NCBI GenBank assembly: GCA_942491415.1
Contig: CALOAD010000009.1
Coordinates: 124,001 to 188,000 of the forward strand
Source of the DNA: CALOAD01 sp942491415
Lineage (GTDB): Bacteria > Cyanobacteriota > Vampirovibrionia > Gastranaerophilales > CALOAD01
Direction: 5' to 3'
Length of the DNA: 64,000 nt
Under the pieces are notes generated by a model that was not told the DNA's origin, did no database searches, and worked only from the letters and a program-made list of their open reading frames with translations. Numbering within the stretch: position 1 is the stretch's first letter; every line of letters begins with the position of its first letter. Positions 17,221 through 26,418 of this stretch are shown here, in pieces. A program made the translations under genes and the position numbers.

Positions 17221-18864
17221 TTACTTTAAGCAATCATTAAGGTCTTCAATAGGTGTTGTTATAGGCATAAGGTTAAATTTATCACTTAATATTTTTAATA
17301 TATTAGGAGAGACAAAAGCAGGTAAACTAGGACCTAACCTTATATTTTTCATTCCTAAGTATAAAAGCGTTAGTAATATTGCAACGGCTTTTTGCTCGTA
17401 CCAAGAAAGGATTATAGACATAGGTAAGTCGTTTATGTCTGCTTTAAGAGCTTTAGATAGTTCAAGAACTGATTGTATTGCAGAATAAGAATCGTTACAT
17501 TGACCAATGTCTAATAATCTTGGAATGTCTTCTATTTTGCCAAAATCCAGTTTATTGAATCGATACTTACCACAGGCTAAAGTTAGTATGATGCTATTTT
17601 CGGGAATGGCTTTTGCAAACTCTGTGTAGTAGTTACGACCGCTTTTGGCGCCATCGCAGCCACCAACTAAAAAGATATGCTCAATTTTTCCCTCTTTTAT
17701 ATAATCTATAATCTTGCCTGAAATATTTTTTATTGAATTATGAGCGTAGCCTATAGTTATATATTTTTCTTCGGCATCTTCAATAAATCCATCGGCATCA
17801 TAGGCTGCATTAATTACTTTTTTAAAATCGTTTCCATAAACATGTTGCACTCCCGACCAGCCAACAACACCTTTTGTGAAGATTCTTCCTCTATAAACTT
17901 CTCGAGGTTCTTGAAGACAATTTGTTGTCATTAAGACGGCACCCGGGAATTGAGCAAATTCTTTTTGTTGATCTTGCCAGGCTCCGCCATAATTACCAAC
18001 AAGATGTTTGTATTTTTTAAACTCCGGATAGGCAAGAGCCGGAAGCATTTCACCATGGGTGTAGACGTTTATATCCTTTTCTTCTGTTTGTTTAAGGATT
18101 TCTTCAAGATCTTTAAGGTCATGCCCTGAGACAAGAATACATTTCCCTTTTATAGGAGTTATCCTGACTTTTGTAGGTTCAGGATGTCCAAAATGATCTG
18201 TGTGAGCTTTATCTAAAAGTTCCATTGCCAAAAGGTTTATTTCACCTGTTTTTAAAACATAATCAGTTAAAACGCCTTCAGATTGATTTTTTTCTGTCAT
18301 ATAGGCAAAGATTTTGTGGAAAAATGCATATATTTCGTCATTTTCTCTTTCAAGAATATAAGCATGGTAAGTATATGATGCAATACCTTTTAGCCCATAA
18401 GTGATAAGTTCTTGAAGGGCTATAATATCTTCATTAAAGATCTCTTTACGTTTTATTATTGATATTTTTTCACCTTGAGATATCATTTCTTGAATAGTTC
18501 CTGCAGGTTCCCAAAGTGCAGCACCGTCAAAAATTCCAGGTGTTTTATGTTGTGTTTTGCAAGCTTCTAGGTATAGATTTTTAGCTTTACTTTTGTATTT
18601 GGCAAGTTCTAATATCAGCTCTTTATGTCTTTCGGCGTCAAAATTCACATTGGTTACCGTTGTAAAAAGAGCTTCCAAAGTGAAAACGTTAATTTCATGA
18701 TCTATAACACCTAATTTTCGAGCCTCATTAGCGTATATAGATAAACCTTTAAGCCCATGAATTATTAGGTCTTGCATGGCTGCTACTGCAGGTTCTTTTC
18801 CGCAAACGCCTTTTACTTTACAAGCTATATTGTTTGATGTTTGTTCACATTGATAGCAAAACAT
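17221..18864 (-). CDS. hcp: Hybrid cluster protein (hydroxylamine/NO reductase)
   Basis: 547 residues from the ATG at 18864, with GAGG 9 nt upstream; an ATG at 18879 would add five residues without a good site. The N-terminal cluster motif is C-x2-C-x8-C-x5-C (CYQCEQTSNNIACKVKGVC), the [4Fe-4S] pattern of strict-anaerobe enzymes, not the x11 pattern of enterobacteria. Hybrid-cluster ligands are visible in NLYLEACKTQHKTPG-type helices, SGHDLKDLEE, TTNCLQEP, GGCDGAKSGRNYYTEF and LACGKYRFN-KLDFG. The protein protects against nitrosative stress. No hcr reductase gene is adjacent. It points to an anaerobic lifestyle. Confidence 0.93.
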   Translation of the reverse strand: MFCYQCEQTSNNIACKVKGVCGKEPAVAAMQDLIIHGLKGLSIYANEARKLGVIDHEINVFTLEALFTTVTNVNFDAERHKELILELAKYKSKAKNLYLEACKTQHKTPGIFDGAALWEPAGTIQEMISQGEKISIIKRKEIFNEDIIALQELITYGLKGIASYTYHAYILERENDEIYAFFHKIFAYMTEKNQSEGVLTDYVLKTGEINLLAMELLDKAHTDHFGHPEPTKVRITPIKGKCILVSGHDLKDLEEILKQTEEKDINVYTHGEMLPALAYPEFKKYKHLVGNYGGAWQDQQKEFAQFPGAVLMTTNCLQEPREVYRGRIFTKGVVGWSGVQHVYGNDFKKVINAAYDADGFIEDAEEKYITIGYAHNSIKNISGKIIDYIKEGKIEHIFLVGGCDGAKSGRNYYTEFAKAIPENSIILTLACGKYRFNKLDFGKIEDIPRLLDIGQCNDSYSAIQSVLELSKALKADINDLPMSIILSWYEQKAVAILLTLLYLGMKNIRLGPSLPAFVSPNILKILSDKFNLMPITTPIEDLNDCLK

Positions 18865-19133
18865 GATTATAATCCTCATCTTTTTTATGTGTTGTTTATG
18901 ACGAATGAAGTTTCTGAAATATCCACAATATCTTAAAGATAGCCATTAAAGGTATTGCCTGTTCAGGTAATATTCATTATGGAGAAGTAGTAAAAATGTT
19001 TTATTTTCTAGTTTTATTTTTGTTGAGTAAGATGATTTGTTGTGCATGTTAAAATCGCCACAATTCTTTATATAACTTGGCTTTAGTATGTCAAATTTTT
19101 ATTGTAAAATCATCATGAATAAAAAAAGGGATC

Positions 19134-20546
19134 ATGATGACTAATTTAAATTTAGAAAAAACTTGGCAAAATACTATAGATAAATTGGGAGAAGTTCTTA
19201 CATATTCTGCTATTGAGTCTTGGATTAAGCCTTTGAAGCCGGTTGTGTTTGATAAAAATACAATGACGGTATCTACGAATAGTAATCTTAGTAAAGAGTG
19301 GATTTATAAAAATTACTCTAATCAAATAACAAAGACATTAAAGGAAGTTACGGGTAAAAAACAAAAATTTGAGATTGTTGTGGATAAAATATCTTTTAAA
19401 GAAGAGCGAACGCAATCGAATTCTCAAAATTTTCAAATAGCCCAGCAAAAACTTATAGAGCCTGCAAAGGTTGAGAGGTTTATTCCATTAAATGAATTTC
19501 AAGTAAATGCGCTTAAAAGCACATCGAATAATCTCAATTTAAAATATACTTTTGAAAATTTTGTAATAGGAGCTCACAGTAAATTTGTACATGCAGCAGC
19601 TCTTGCCGTGGCAAGAAAACCCGCAGTTAATCATAATCCGCTTTTTATATATGGTGGAGCCGGATTGGGCAAGACACATCTTATGCAAGCTGTTGGTCAT
19701 TATATATTAGTGCATCATCCCGATTTGAAGGTGAAATATACAAGTACAGAAGCTTTTACAAATGACTTGATAAACAGCATTAGAGGTGGTAATCAAAAAA
19801 TGACCTCGTTTAGACGTCGTTACCGCCAGGTTGATGTTCTTATGATTGACGACATACAATTTATTGAGGGGAAAAATTCAACTCAGGACGAAATATTCCA
19901 TACTTTTGATTTCCTTCATAGTGCAGGAAAACAAATTATTATTACGAGTGATCGCCCCCCTAAAAATATATCTACTCTAACAGAGCGTTTAAGAAGTCGT
20001 TTTGAATGGGGACTTTTGGCGGATATACAAGTTCCTGATATTGAAACAAGAATGGCTATACTTAAAAATAAAGCTGAGCAAGAGCAAATGAATGTTCCTG
20101 ATGATGTTATAGAGCTTATAGCCACTGCTTATCAAAATAATATTAGAGAGTTGGAAGGGGCTTTAAATAGGGTTTTTGCATATGTAAGTATAAATGAGTC
20201 TCCAATGACTATTGATACAGTAAGTAAAATAATCAATTTTACAGGCGTTTGTGCAAATTTGACTATAGATAAAATTATAGAATTTACTGCTCGTTTTTAT
20301 AATATTGAATCGTCGGAATTAAAAGGGCAATGTAGATCAAAAGAAATATCAAGAGCCAGGCAAACAGCTATTTACCTTTCAAGAGATATGACAGGAAGCA
20401 GTTTTCCTTCAATAGGGCAAGCTTTTGGTGGGCGAAAACATACTACTATTCTTTATGCATATGAAAAAATAAAAGAAGAAAGTCAAGTAAACAGGCTTTT
20501 GGCAGAAGCAATAAGCGAAATTTCCAAGGAAATAACACAAGGATAG
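19134..20546 (+). CDS. dnaA: Chromosomal replication initiator DnaA
   Basis: 470 residues with all four domains. Domain I (1-~85) starts with LEKTWQNTIDKLGEVL; a short domain II linker follows (~86-130). Domain III is the AAA+ core with Walker A GGAGLGKT (174-181), Walker B VLMIDDIQF and sensor II in LRSRFEWGL. Domain IV contains the DnaA-box-binding signature GGRKHTTILYAY (~434-445). The gene is alone: no dnaN, recF or gyrB follows. The 254-bp upstream region has only one near-consensus DnaA box (ATATCCACA at ~18920), so an adjacent oriC is not supported. The opening MM gives two start choices. Confidence 0.97.
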   Translation: MMTNLNLEKTWQNTIDKLGEVLTYSAIESWIKPLKPVVFDKNTMTVSTNSNLSKEWIYKNYSNQITKTLKEVTGKKQKFEIVVDKISFKEERTQSNSQNFQIAQQKLIEPAKVERFIPLNEFQVNALKSTSNNLNLKYTFENFVIGAHSKFVHAAALAVARKPAVNHNPLFIYGGAGLGKTHLMQAVGHYILVHHPDLKVKYTSTEAFTNDLINSIRGGNQKMTSFRRRYRQVDVLMIDDIQFIEGKNSTQDEIFHTFDFLHSAGKQIIITSDRPPKNISTLTERLRSRFEWGLLADIQVPDIETRMAILKNKAEQEQMNVPDDVIELIATAYQNNIRELEGALNRVFAYVSINESPMTIDTVSKIINFTGVCANLTIDKIIEFTARFYNIESSELKGQCRSKEISRARQTAIYLSRDMTGSSFPSIGQAFGGRKHTTILYAYEKIKEESQVNRLLAEAISEISKEITQG

Positions 20547-20584
20547 TTTTAAAAAATCCTTTTTCATATTGTTTTTTATTTTCA

Positions 20585-20617
20585 GGCAAAAAAAACGAAC
20601 CTTTTTTGGGGTTCGTA
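20585..20617 (-). terminator. Minus-strand intrinsic terminator
   Basis: On the minus strand, ACGAACC and GGTTCGT pair and a run of eight T follows. In the dnaA direction it has no T-tract, so it does not serve dnaA, whose own end has only a weak AAGGAT/ATCCTT hairpin at ~20539-20565. Confidence 0.7.
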
Positions 20618-20732
20618 TTGTCTGGAATTAAGAATAGCTGGAAGTATGAAAAAGATCAATTATATGAAATCAAAATATAAACACATGCTCAATCCGACAA
20701 CTGGCTATATTTGTATTGCCCGGTTGGTAAAA
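20585..20732 (-). ncRNA. Candidate small RNA on the minus strand downstream of dnaA
   Basis: A canonical promoter (TTGAAA, 17-nt spacer, TATATA) reads leftward from 20767. A terminator hairpin with a T8 tail lies at 20585-20617 in the same direction. The predicted ~145-nt transcript contains no credible coding frame. Within it CCGGGC...GCC...CGG can fold near the 5' end, and C-CGGGCAATAC / C-AGACAATAC form a direct repeat near the two ends. No known family is recognised. It lies antisense to nothing. Confidence 0.5.
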
Positions 20733-20738
20733 TTAGAA

Positions 20739-20767
20739 TATATATTGTAACTTGTACACTTTTTCAA
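20739..20767 (-). promoter_or_regulatory. Sigma70-type promoter for the candidate small RNA
   Basis: Read on the minus strand: -35 TTGAAA (20762-20767), 17-nt spacer, -10 TATATA (20739-20744). Confidence 0.55.
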
Positions 20768-20831
20768 TAGCTAGTATTTAAAGGCTTTTAAGACCTTTAG
20801 TTTTTCTTTATATTTTTATAATAAAAAAGGG

Positions 20832-20860
20832 TTGACAAATGAATTACATTATTCCATAAT
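20832..20860 (+). promoter_or_regulatory. Sigma70-type promoter of the 108-aa FKG protein gene
   Basis: Perfect -35 TTGACA (20832-20837), 17-nt spacer, -10 CATAAT (20855-20860). This leaves an ~80-nt leader before the ATG at 20950. Confidence 0.65.
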
Positions 20861-20949
20861 AAGAGTGTAGAAATAAAGTGTAATTAAAACACTTAATTAA
20901 ATAAAAAATAGTAAAAACAAAAAGCGAATAAATCGCTAAGGAGAAAAAA

Positions 20950-21276
20950 ATGATTACGTTAAGTGGAGCTTTAAAAGCACAAACACCACAAACACAAAAA
21001 GTAAATTTCAAAGGTCATTATTATGATAATACTTTGACCCCTCAATCAATTATGAATCTCGATCAAGATGCTTTTGTATCTTTAACAAAAGGAGATTATG
21101 CAACAGGAAACAGATCTTTAATAGATTTATTAACTGATCAGATCGTTGCTTTTTATAACGTATTATTTTCACCGGAAATACAACGAAAATCTTATATAAT
21201 AGAAGATAATTTAAGAAAAATAGTTAAAAATTCAAATACACTAGAAAAAGGTCTTAAGCTCGATTACAAAGTTTAG
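20950..21276 (+). CDS. Small lineage-specific FKG-tagged protein
   Basis: 108 residues, no family recognised. The N-terminal leader is T/Q-rich and ends in KVNFKG (17-22), the same pattern as other FxG proteins here. The remainder is polar and helical (LIDLLTDQIVAFYNVLFSPE, then IEDNLRKIVKNSNTLEKGLK). There is no signal peptide or membrane segment. AAGGAG lies 7 nt before the ATG and a clear promoter upstream, so it is probably well expressed as a single gene. A terminator hairpin overlaps its stop codon. Confidence 0.7.
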   Translation: MITLSGALKAQTPQTQKVNFKGHYYDNTLTPQSIMNLDQDAFVSLTKGDYATGNRSLIDLLTDQIVAFYNVLFSPEIQRKSYIIEDNLRKIVKNSNTLEKGLKLDYKV

Positions 21277-21287
21277 GACCTTTTTTT
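21245..21287 (+). terminator. Terminator overlapping the FKG gene stop
   Basis: AAAAAGGTC (21245-21253) pairs with GACCTTTTT (21277-21285), followed by T residues. The left arm lies inside the coding sequence. Confidence 0.75.
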
Positions 21288-21296
21288 ATTGAGATA

Positions 21297-21337
21297 AAAA
21301 AAGAGGCTTGATTAATTTTAATCTAAGCCTCTTTTTT
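21297..21337. terminator. Bidirectional terminator
   Basis: 13-bp perfect stem AAAAAAGAGGCTT and complement, with A- and T-runs on either side, between two converging genes. Confidence 0.88.
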
Positions 21338-21353
21338 GTTGAATTATTTAATA

Positions 21354-22634
21354 TTAAAGTAGCATTCCAGCGATAGAGGCTGACATGTAAGATGCAAAAG
21401 TACCGCAAATAAGGGCTCTTACTCCCAATATTGCAAGGTCTTTCTTTCTGCTTGGAGCAAGTTCACCAATACCACCTACTTGAATAGCTATAGAACTGAA
21501 ATTGGCAAAGCCACAAAGGGCAAAACTAGCGATAACAACAGATTTATGAGATAAAACACCTTCTTTTATCATTTCAACCAGGCTGCCATAAGCAACAAAT
21601 TCGTTTAAAACCATTTTAGTTCCCATTAATGAACCTACTGTACTTGTTTCAGCCCAAGGAACACCCATTACCCAAGCAAATAATCTAAATACAGAGCCTA
21701 AAAGCTCCTTCATGCTTAAATGGTCAAGGTCAATACCGATAAATCCTAGCGATAGTCCCATTGATGATGAAGCAACATGTCCGACTGATCCTAAGATAGC
21801 ATCGATCATAGCAATAAGAGCGATAAAACCAATAAGCATTGCTATTACATTTATTGAAATTCTCATACCTTCGCTTGCACCGTGAGCAATAGAATCAACA
21901 AGGTTTGCGTGTGTTTTTTTAACTTCCAGCTTAATGTCGCCTCTTGTTTCAGATTCTTGAGTTTCAGGATAAACAATTTTAGCAACAACTAAAGCACCGG
22001 GAGCAGCCATTATACTTGCCGCCAAAAGATATTCAGCAGGAACACCCATGCTTATATATACAGCCATAACACCACCGGCTATGCAAGCCATACTGCCAGC
22101 CATTGATGCTAAGAGTTCTGACATTGTCATTCCGGCAACATAAGGTTTAATCATGATTTGAGCTTCAACCTGTCCTACAAAAGCACTGGCTACGTTTGAA
22201 AGTGCTTCACTTCCACTTACGCCCATTAACTTATATACGATTTTTGCAATAACAGATACAATTTTTTGCATAATCCCCAGGTGATAAGCCATGCTTACCA
22301 AAACAGCTACAAATATGATTGTAGGCATTACTTTTAGGGCAAAAATCCAGCTACTGCCAAGAGTTTTTTCAAGCACTTCAGGTCTGTCAAGAAGTACACC
22401 AAATACGAACTCCCCACCTCTCATGGAAAATTCAAGTATTTGTTCAATAAATATACCAACTTTATGGAAAATAGCTTTTCCTAAAGGGGTTTTAAGAACA
22501 AATAATGCAAGTGAAATTTGTAAAATAAGCCCTGATCCTACAACACGCCAATTAATAGCTTTTCTGTTGTTGGATAAAAGGACTGCCAAGCCGAGGATTA
22601 CGGCTATACCAATGAGACCAAAAAATCTTTCCAA
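21354..22634 (-). CDS. Concentrative nucleoside transporter (NupC/CNT family)
   Basis: 426 residues, ~10 hydrophobic segments. CNT signatures are GEFVFGVLL (~74-82), ALKVMPTIIFVAVLVSMAYHLG, the scaffold motif SNVASAFVGQVEAQIMIKPYV with the GQxEA element, TMSELLASMAGSMACIAGG, and LNEFVAYGSLVEM with the NEFVAY element. ALCGFANFSSIAIQVGGIGEL binds the nucleoside. These symporters bring in nucleosides with Na+ or H+. The start is TTG at 22634, with GAGGA 7 nt upstream and no better ATG. It fits with hpt and the uridine-kinase-like gene as salvage functions. Confidence 0.92.
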   Translation of the reverse strand: MERFFGLIGIAVILGLAVLLSNNRKAINWRVVGSGLILQISLALFVLKTPLGKAIFHKVGIFIEQILEFSMRGGEFVFGVLLDRPEVLEKTLGSSWIFALKVMPTIIFVAVLVSMAYHLGIMQKIVSVIAKIVYKLMGVSGSEALSNVASAFVGQVEAQIMIKPYVAGMTMSELLASMAGSMACIAGGVMAVYISMGVPAEYLLAASIMAAPGALVVAKIVYPETQESETRGDIKLEVKKTHANLVDSIAHGASEGMRISINVIAMLIGFIALIAMIDAILGSVGHVASSSMGLSLGFIGIDLDHLSMKELLGSVFRLFAWVMGVPWAETSTVGSLMGTKMVLNEFVAYGSLVEMIKEGVLSHKSVVIASFALCGFANFSSIAIQVGGIGELAPSRKKDLAILGVRALICGTFASYMSASIAGMLL

Positions 22635-22760
22635 TGTACGATCCTCTTTTTTGTGTACCGTTTTATAAAAATCTAAAACACCTAGAACCCTGTTTGTAAA
22701 TTAATGGGTTTATATATACTAATAAACATTTTACTTAAAAAGCAACAATAACAAAAAGGT

Positions 22761-22795
22761 TTTTATGAAATTTTTTAATCAGAATTTTCATAAAA
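22761..22795 (-). terminator. Possible terminator after the Ski2-like helicase
   Basis: TTTTATGAAA (22761-22770) pairs with TTTCATAAAA (22786-22795) 75 nt beyond the helicase stop. The stem is AT-rich and weak. Confidence 0.4.
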
Positions 22796-22869
22796 AAAAT
22801 TAAAAACATACAATGCTGTCATAGGTTGTATTTCAAGATATTAAATTTTTTTTTCTAGGTTAATGTAAG

Positions 22870-25170
22870 TTAAACATCTTCTGAAATAGGGTCTCTATTT
22901 ATACATTCGATGGCTAGTCTTGCTGTATGTACTACTTTTTCTGACACTCCTGGGACTACGGTGAGTTGTCTCAGAAGATCAATAGTACGTTTGAAGGTTC
23001 TTACTATGTCGCCTTCTCCTATTTCAAGTCCTACCATCAGTTCATCCCATTCACCGCCTTCAACCCAGTGTTCAATTAGCGGAGAGAACTGTGGATTGAG
23101 TAATATTTGGCAATTTACGCCATTGTTTTTTTGAGCTTTCCAGACTCGTCTTAGTATATTTCTTGTATCGGCAAGTGCTTTTCGAACATGAGGAGAGACT
23201 TGGAAACGTAAATATATATTACCTCTACCTTCTTCGGTTATAATTGCACAGATGAGACTTGCCAATTCAGAAGGAGATAAATCTTCTAAAATTCCACTTA
23301 AAATAAGCTCAGAAAAGAATATTTCGTTTTCAGCTCTAATTGCTGAGGCTGTTAAGCCTTTTTCAGTGGGGTAGTTATCTTTTAGATAATCCATTTCTTC
23401 CAGAACTTTAACTAGATTTAAGAATTGCTTCCAGTAAATATCTTTTTCGTATTCGATAGTTTTTGTGATTTTTTCATATTTGCTTTCGAATCGTTTTTTT
23501 ATTTCAAGATCTTTTATATGTTTTTTGTATTGCTTACAGTAGTTGCACCTTATTTTTTCCATGTCGGTGTAGAATTTTTTGGTTTTTCTTGAGTATTCTA
23601 AAACTTCCGGAGCCTCCTTATTTCCTGCTCTTTTGGCTTGTTTTTTAAGAGTGGTTGTGAGTTTTCTGTGTTGAACATATTGGTTTTTTAAGCTGTTAAA
23701 CTTTAAAACATCCTCCGATGAGAGTTTATGAGGACAAGGGAAGTTTTCAATATCTTCGATAATATCTTTTATTCTGTTTTGCTCTTTTATAAAAGGATTT
23801 AATCTTTCGGAAGAAGAATAATAGCCAAAACTCTTTAAGATAAGCTCTCTAGACTCATCAATGCTAAATCGTTGGAGTAGGTTTAATACCATTGAATACC
23901 TTGGACTAAAACGACTTTCCAGTGGTTCGGCTTCTGAAGAAGCTAAGTCAGAAGATTCTTGAGGATGATGAAATGGGGATCCCATTACAACGACAAAACC
24001 TTCTTTGTCCATACCTCTTCTGCCTGCACGTCCTGACATTTGTAAAAATTCACTGGCTGTCAAAATTCTATGACCGTTATCGGTTCTTTTACTTATAGAG
24101 CTTATAACCGTCGTTCTTGCCGGCATGTTTATACCCGCAGCAAGAGTTTCAGTAGCAAAAACTACCTTGATAAGACCTTGTTGAAAAAGTTTTTCAATTA
24201 ACCCTTTCCAGCCTGGTAAAAGACCGGCATGGTGGCTTGCAACTCCTGAGTATAAAAGTTCAAGCTGTTTGTTTTTGGCAAGGTAAGGGTTGTCGAGTAC
24301 ATATTCATCAATTATTTGCACAATTCTTTTTTCTTCAAATTTATTAAGTAAATTGAGTCTTGAACAATCTCGAACAAATTTGTCGCATTTTTTTCTGCTA
24401 AAAGCAAAATAAATAGCGGGTAGCATATCATTTTGATTAAGTATTCTCACAAGATCAGGCACACCTGAAGCTTCTTTTTTAAAACGTTGAGTCTTGAATT
24501 TCTTTGTATTTTTTTCAGGTTGTATTTTGCTATTAAGTCCCCCACCGGGAGCAAATAAAGGAAGGATTTTATCAGGTTTGCTCTCAGAAAAGAAAAAATG
24601 TTTTAAAGGAACAGGTCTGAAATCTGTATAAACAAGCTTTGTATCATTATGGACCGTATTGATCCAGTTTGTAAGTTCGGCAGAATTGGCGACAGTAGCA
24701 GAAAGGGCTATTATTTGAATATTGCTGGGGCAGTAAATAATACTTTCTTCCCATACTGTACCTCTTTGTTCGTCGTTCATATAGTGAACTTCATCTAGCA
24801 CAATACATTGAACTTCTTTTAAATTTTCTTCTATCTTGCCGAGATTTGTACCGTAAAGCATATTTCTAAAAACTTCAGTTGTCATGATAACAACAGTTGC
24901 ATCTCGATTTATTGAGGTATCACCCGTTAAAAGACCTACGTGTTCTTTGCCGTAGTCCTTTGAGAAATCGTTAAATTTTTGATTGCTAAGAGCTTTTAGA
25001 GGAGTGGTGTAAAAAACTCTTTTTCCTTCTTTTAATGCTTTATTAATAGCGTGTTGTGCAATTACCGTTTTACCTGCACCTGTTGGAGCACAAACTACAA
25101 CACTATTACCGTTATTTATATGCTCAACTGCTTCTACTTGAAAATCATCCAGCTTAAAACCAAAATCCAA
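22870..25170 (-). CDS. Ski2-like superfamily 2 RNA helicase
   Basis: 766 residues. Motif Q/I region: FQVEAVEHI and APTGAGKTVIAQ (~29-40). Motif II is DEVH (LDEVHYMNDEQRGTVWEE), motif III is LSATVAN, motif IV is in YFAFSRKKCD, and motifs V/VI are in VVFATETLAAGINMPA and QMSGRAGRRGMD. The DEVH box, the GINMPA/GRAGRRG block and the long C-terminal part (~470-766) place it with the Ski2/Mtr4 type found in cyanobacteria and plastids (ISE2-like). The protein is shorter than those and probably acts in RNA turnover or ribosome maturation. It starts with TTG at 25170 behind AAGG. Confidence 0.88.
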   Translation of the reverse strand: MDFGFKLDDFQVEAVEHINNGNSVVVCAPTGAGKTVIAQHAINKALKEGKRVFYTTPLKALSNQKFNDFSKDYGKEHVGLLTGDTSINRDATVVIMTTEVFRNMLYGTNLGKIEENLKEVQCIVLDEVHYMNDEQRGTVWEESIIYCPSNIQIIALSATVANSAELTNWINTVHNDTKLVYTDFRPVPLKHFFFSESKPDKILPLFAPGGGLNSKIQPEKNTKKFKTQRFKKEASGVPDLVRILNQNDMLPAIYFAFSRKKCDKFVRDCSRLNLLNKFEEKRIVQIIDEYVLDNPYLAKNKQLELLYSGVASHHAGLLPGWKGLIEKLFQQGLIKVVFATETLAAGINMPARTTVISSISKRTDNGHRILTASEFLQMSGRAGRRGMDKEGFVVVMGSPFHHPQESSDLASSEAEPLESRFSPRYSMVLNLLQRFSIDESRELILKSFGYYSSSERLNPFIKEQNRIKDIIEDIENFPCPHKLSSEDVLKFNSLKNQYVQHRKLTTTLKKQAKRAGNKEAPEVLEYSRKTKKFYTDMEKIRCNYCKQYKKHIKDLEIKKRFESKYEKITKTIEYEKDIYWKQFLNLVKVLEEMDYLKDNYPTEKGLTASAIRAENEIFFSELILSGILEDLSPSELASLICAIITEEGRGNIYLRFQVSPHVRKALADTRNILRRVWKAQKNNGVNCQILLNPQFSPLIEHWVEGGEWDELMVGLEIGEGDIVRTFKRTIDLLRQLTVVPGVSEKVVHTARLAIECINRDPISEDV

Positions 25171-25304
25171 TTAAGACCTTCTTTTCCATAAAATGCTATT
25201 CCGTGAATTTATTTTAACACTAAAAGAGACCTTTACCCTCAAATAATTTTTAAAATAGAGTATTTGAAGGGCAAAGGTCAAAAATATTGAATTGATTTTG
25301 AAAT

Positions 25305-26015
25305 TTAAACTTTTTGTTTTGTTATATTATACGCTTGAGCTATTAGTTGACTTGAGATAATAACAGCAAAAGCACTTGCAATTGTGATGATAAAATCGGC
25401 AATTGATTCAGGTGTAAATAAATTTAATATCCCGCTGATTATTCCGCTTACTATTCCATATAATAAACCTGCTGCTATAGAAAGAAGAAAGGCTAATAGA
25501 TAAGTCCAAAAACCTTTTTTAAAGAATGAAAATATTTTTTTAAAATCAAAAGCGTCAGTAATATTATAATCTACATAAAATAAACTAAAGGCTATGGAAG
25601 TAAATACAAAATAAGTTATAACTATTGGTATTAAAATAATAATAACAAGAGCCATTAAAGCTTGATTTGCAAATAAAAGACCGAATGCAATAAGAAATAG
25701 GGGTATTAAAATAAGCAAATATCCGATACTTATTACAGAATATTTTATTAAATTGGTAATTACGGTAGAAACGTTCCAGTCAGGTAGAATTGGGGCTTTG
25801 TTTTGTATTTCATTGTGCGCAACTATAGTGGAATATCCTAAAATTATTAAATTTGCCAAAAGTAAAAGTAAATTACCTAAAGAATTGTTTTCTGTGCCGG
25901 ATTTAAAAAAAGAAATATAAGCCGGAATAAATAAAATTGCTAATATTCCCATTTTTATGAACCATTTATCATCACTAAAAGGAGTTTTGCAGGCTCTAAT
26001 AAATTCGAATTTCAT
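25305..26015 (-). CDS. DUF4013-like polytopic membrane protein
   Basis: 236 residues with about six hydrophobic segments (approximately 22-38, 48-65, 90-110, 112-140, 170-195 and 210-228). The pattern of an N-terminal FEFIRACKTPFSDDKW segment, GYSTIVAHNEIQNKAPILPDW (the LPxW element) and a glycine-rich last third (AAGLLYGIVSGIISGIL) resembles DUF4013 proteins, whose function is unknown. An AAGGAA ribosome binding site precedes the ATG. Single gene. Confidence 0.65.
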   Translation of the reverse strand: MKFEFIRACKTPFSDDKWFIKMGILAILFIPAYISFFKSGTENNSLGNLLLLLANLIILGYSTIVAHNEIQNKAPILPDWNVSTVITNLIKYSVISIGYLLILIPLFLIAFGLLFANQALMALVIIILIPIVITYFVFTSIAFSLFYVDYNITDAFDFKKIFSFFKKGFWTYLLAFLLSIAAGLLYGIVSGIISGILNLFTPESIADFIITIASAFAVIISSQLIAQAYNITKQKV

Positions 26016-26418
26016 TTTTTTTCCTTTATTTTATTTAACATTTTACAATTATACACATTTAAAGGTAAATGCAAATAAAATAATCAAAAATTAATGTGTA
26101 AAATAGCAATGAAAGTAAAAAGGGTAATAAAAATCCGTTTTTATGAAATTATAATTTGCAGTTATAATTTTTTGAAAATATTGTATGTGTAAAATACAAC
26201 CTTTTTACGATGTACATTAATATTTAAACAGTTATAATAAAAGAATCTTGTTACACTTGGATGAATAATCAATTAGCTTATTATAAAAGGGATTGTTGAG
26301 AAATTTATATTTAAATATTTGAAACATACTTGCAAGAAAAATTTTTTCCGCTAACATATTACTTAAGTAGAAGTTGACAGGATGCTGGATGCGAGAAGAG
26401 TAAACAAGAGAGGTAGAG
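26016..26418. other. 403-bp gene-free AT-rich gap
   Basis: It lies between two divergent genes. Apart from a loose TACACATT/AATGTGTA inverted pair (~26054 and ~26092) and a TTGACA hexamer at 26374 without a good -10 at 17 nt, I see no promoter, RNA or gene I can support. Confidence 0.5.

Noticed and set aside
18880..19133. Chromosomal origin upstream of dnaA
   Set aside because: Only one near-consensus DnaA box (ATATCCACA, ~18920) and no box cluster or AT-rich 13-mers were found. The genes on either side (hcp, a small FKG gene) are not those usually found at oriC.
20547..20949. Origin or DnaA-box cluster downstream of dnaA
   Set aside because: No DnaA boxes; the content is explained by a terminator, a candidate small RNA and a promoter.
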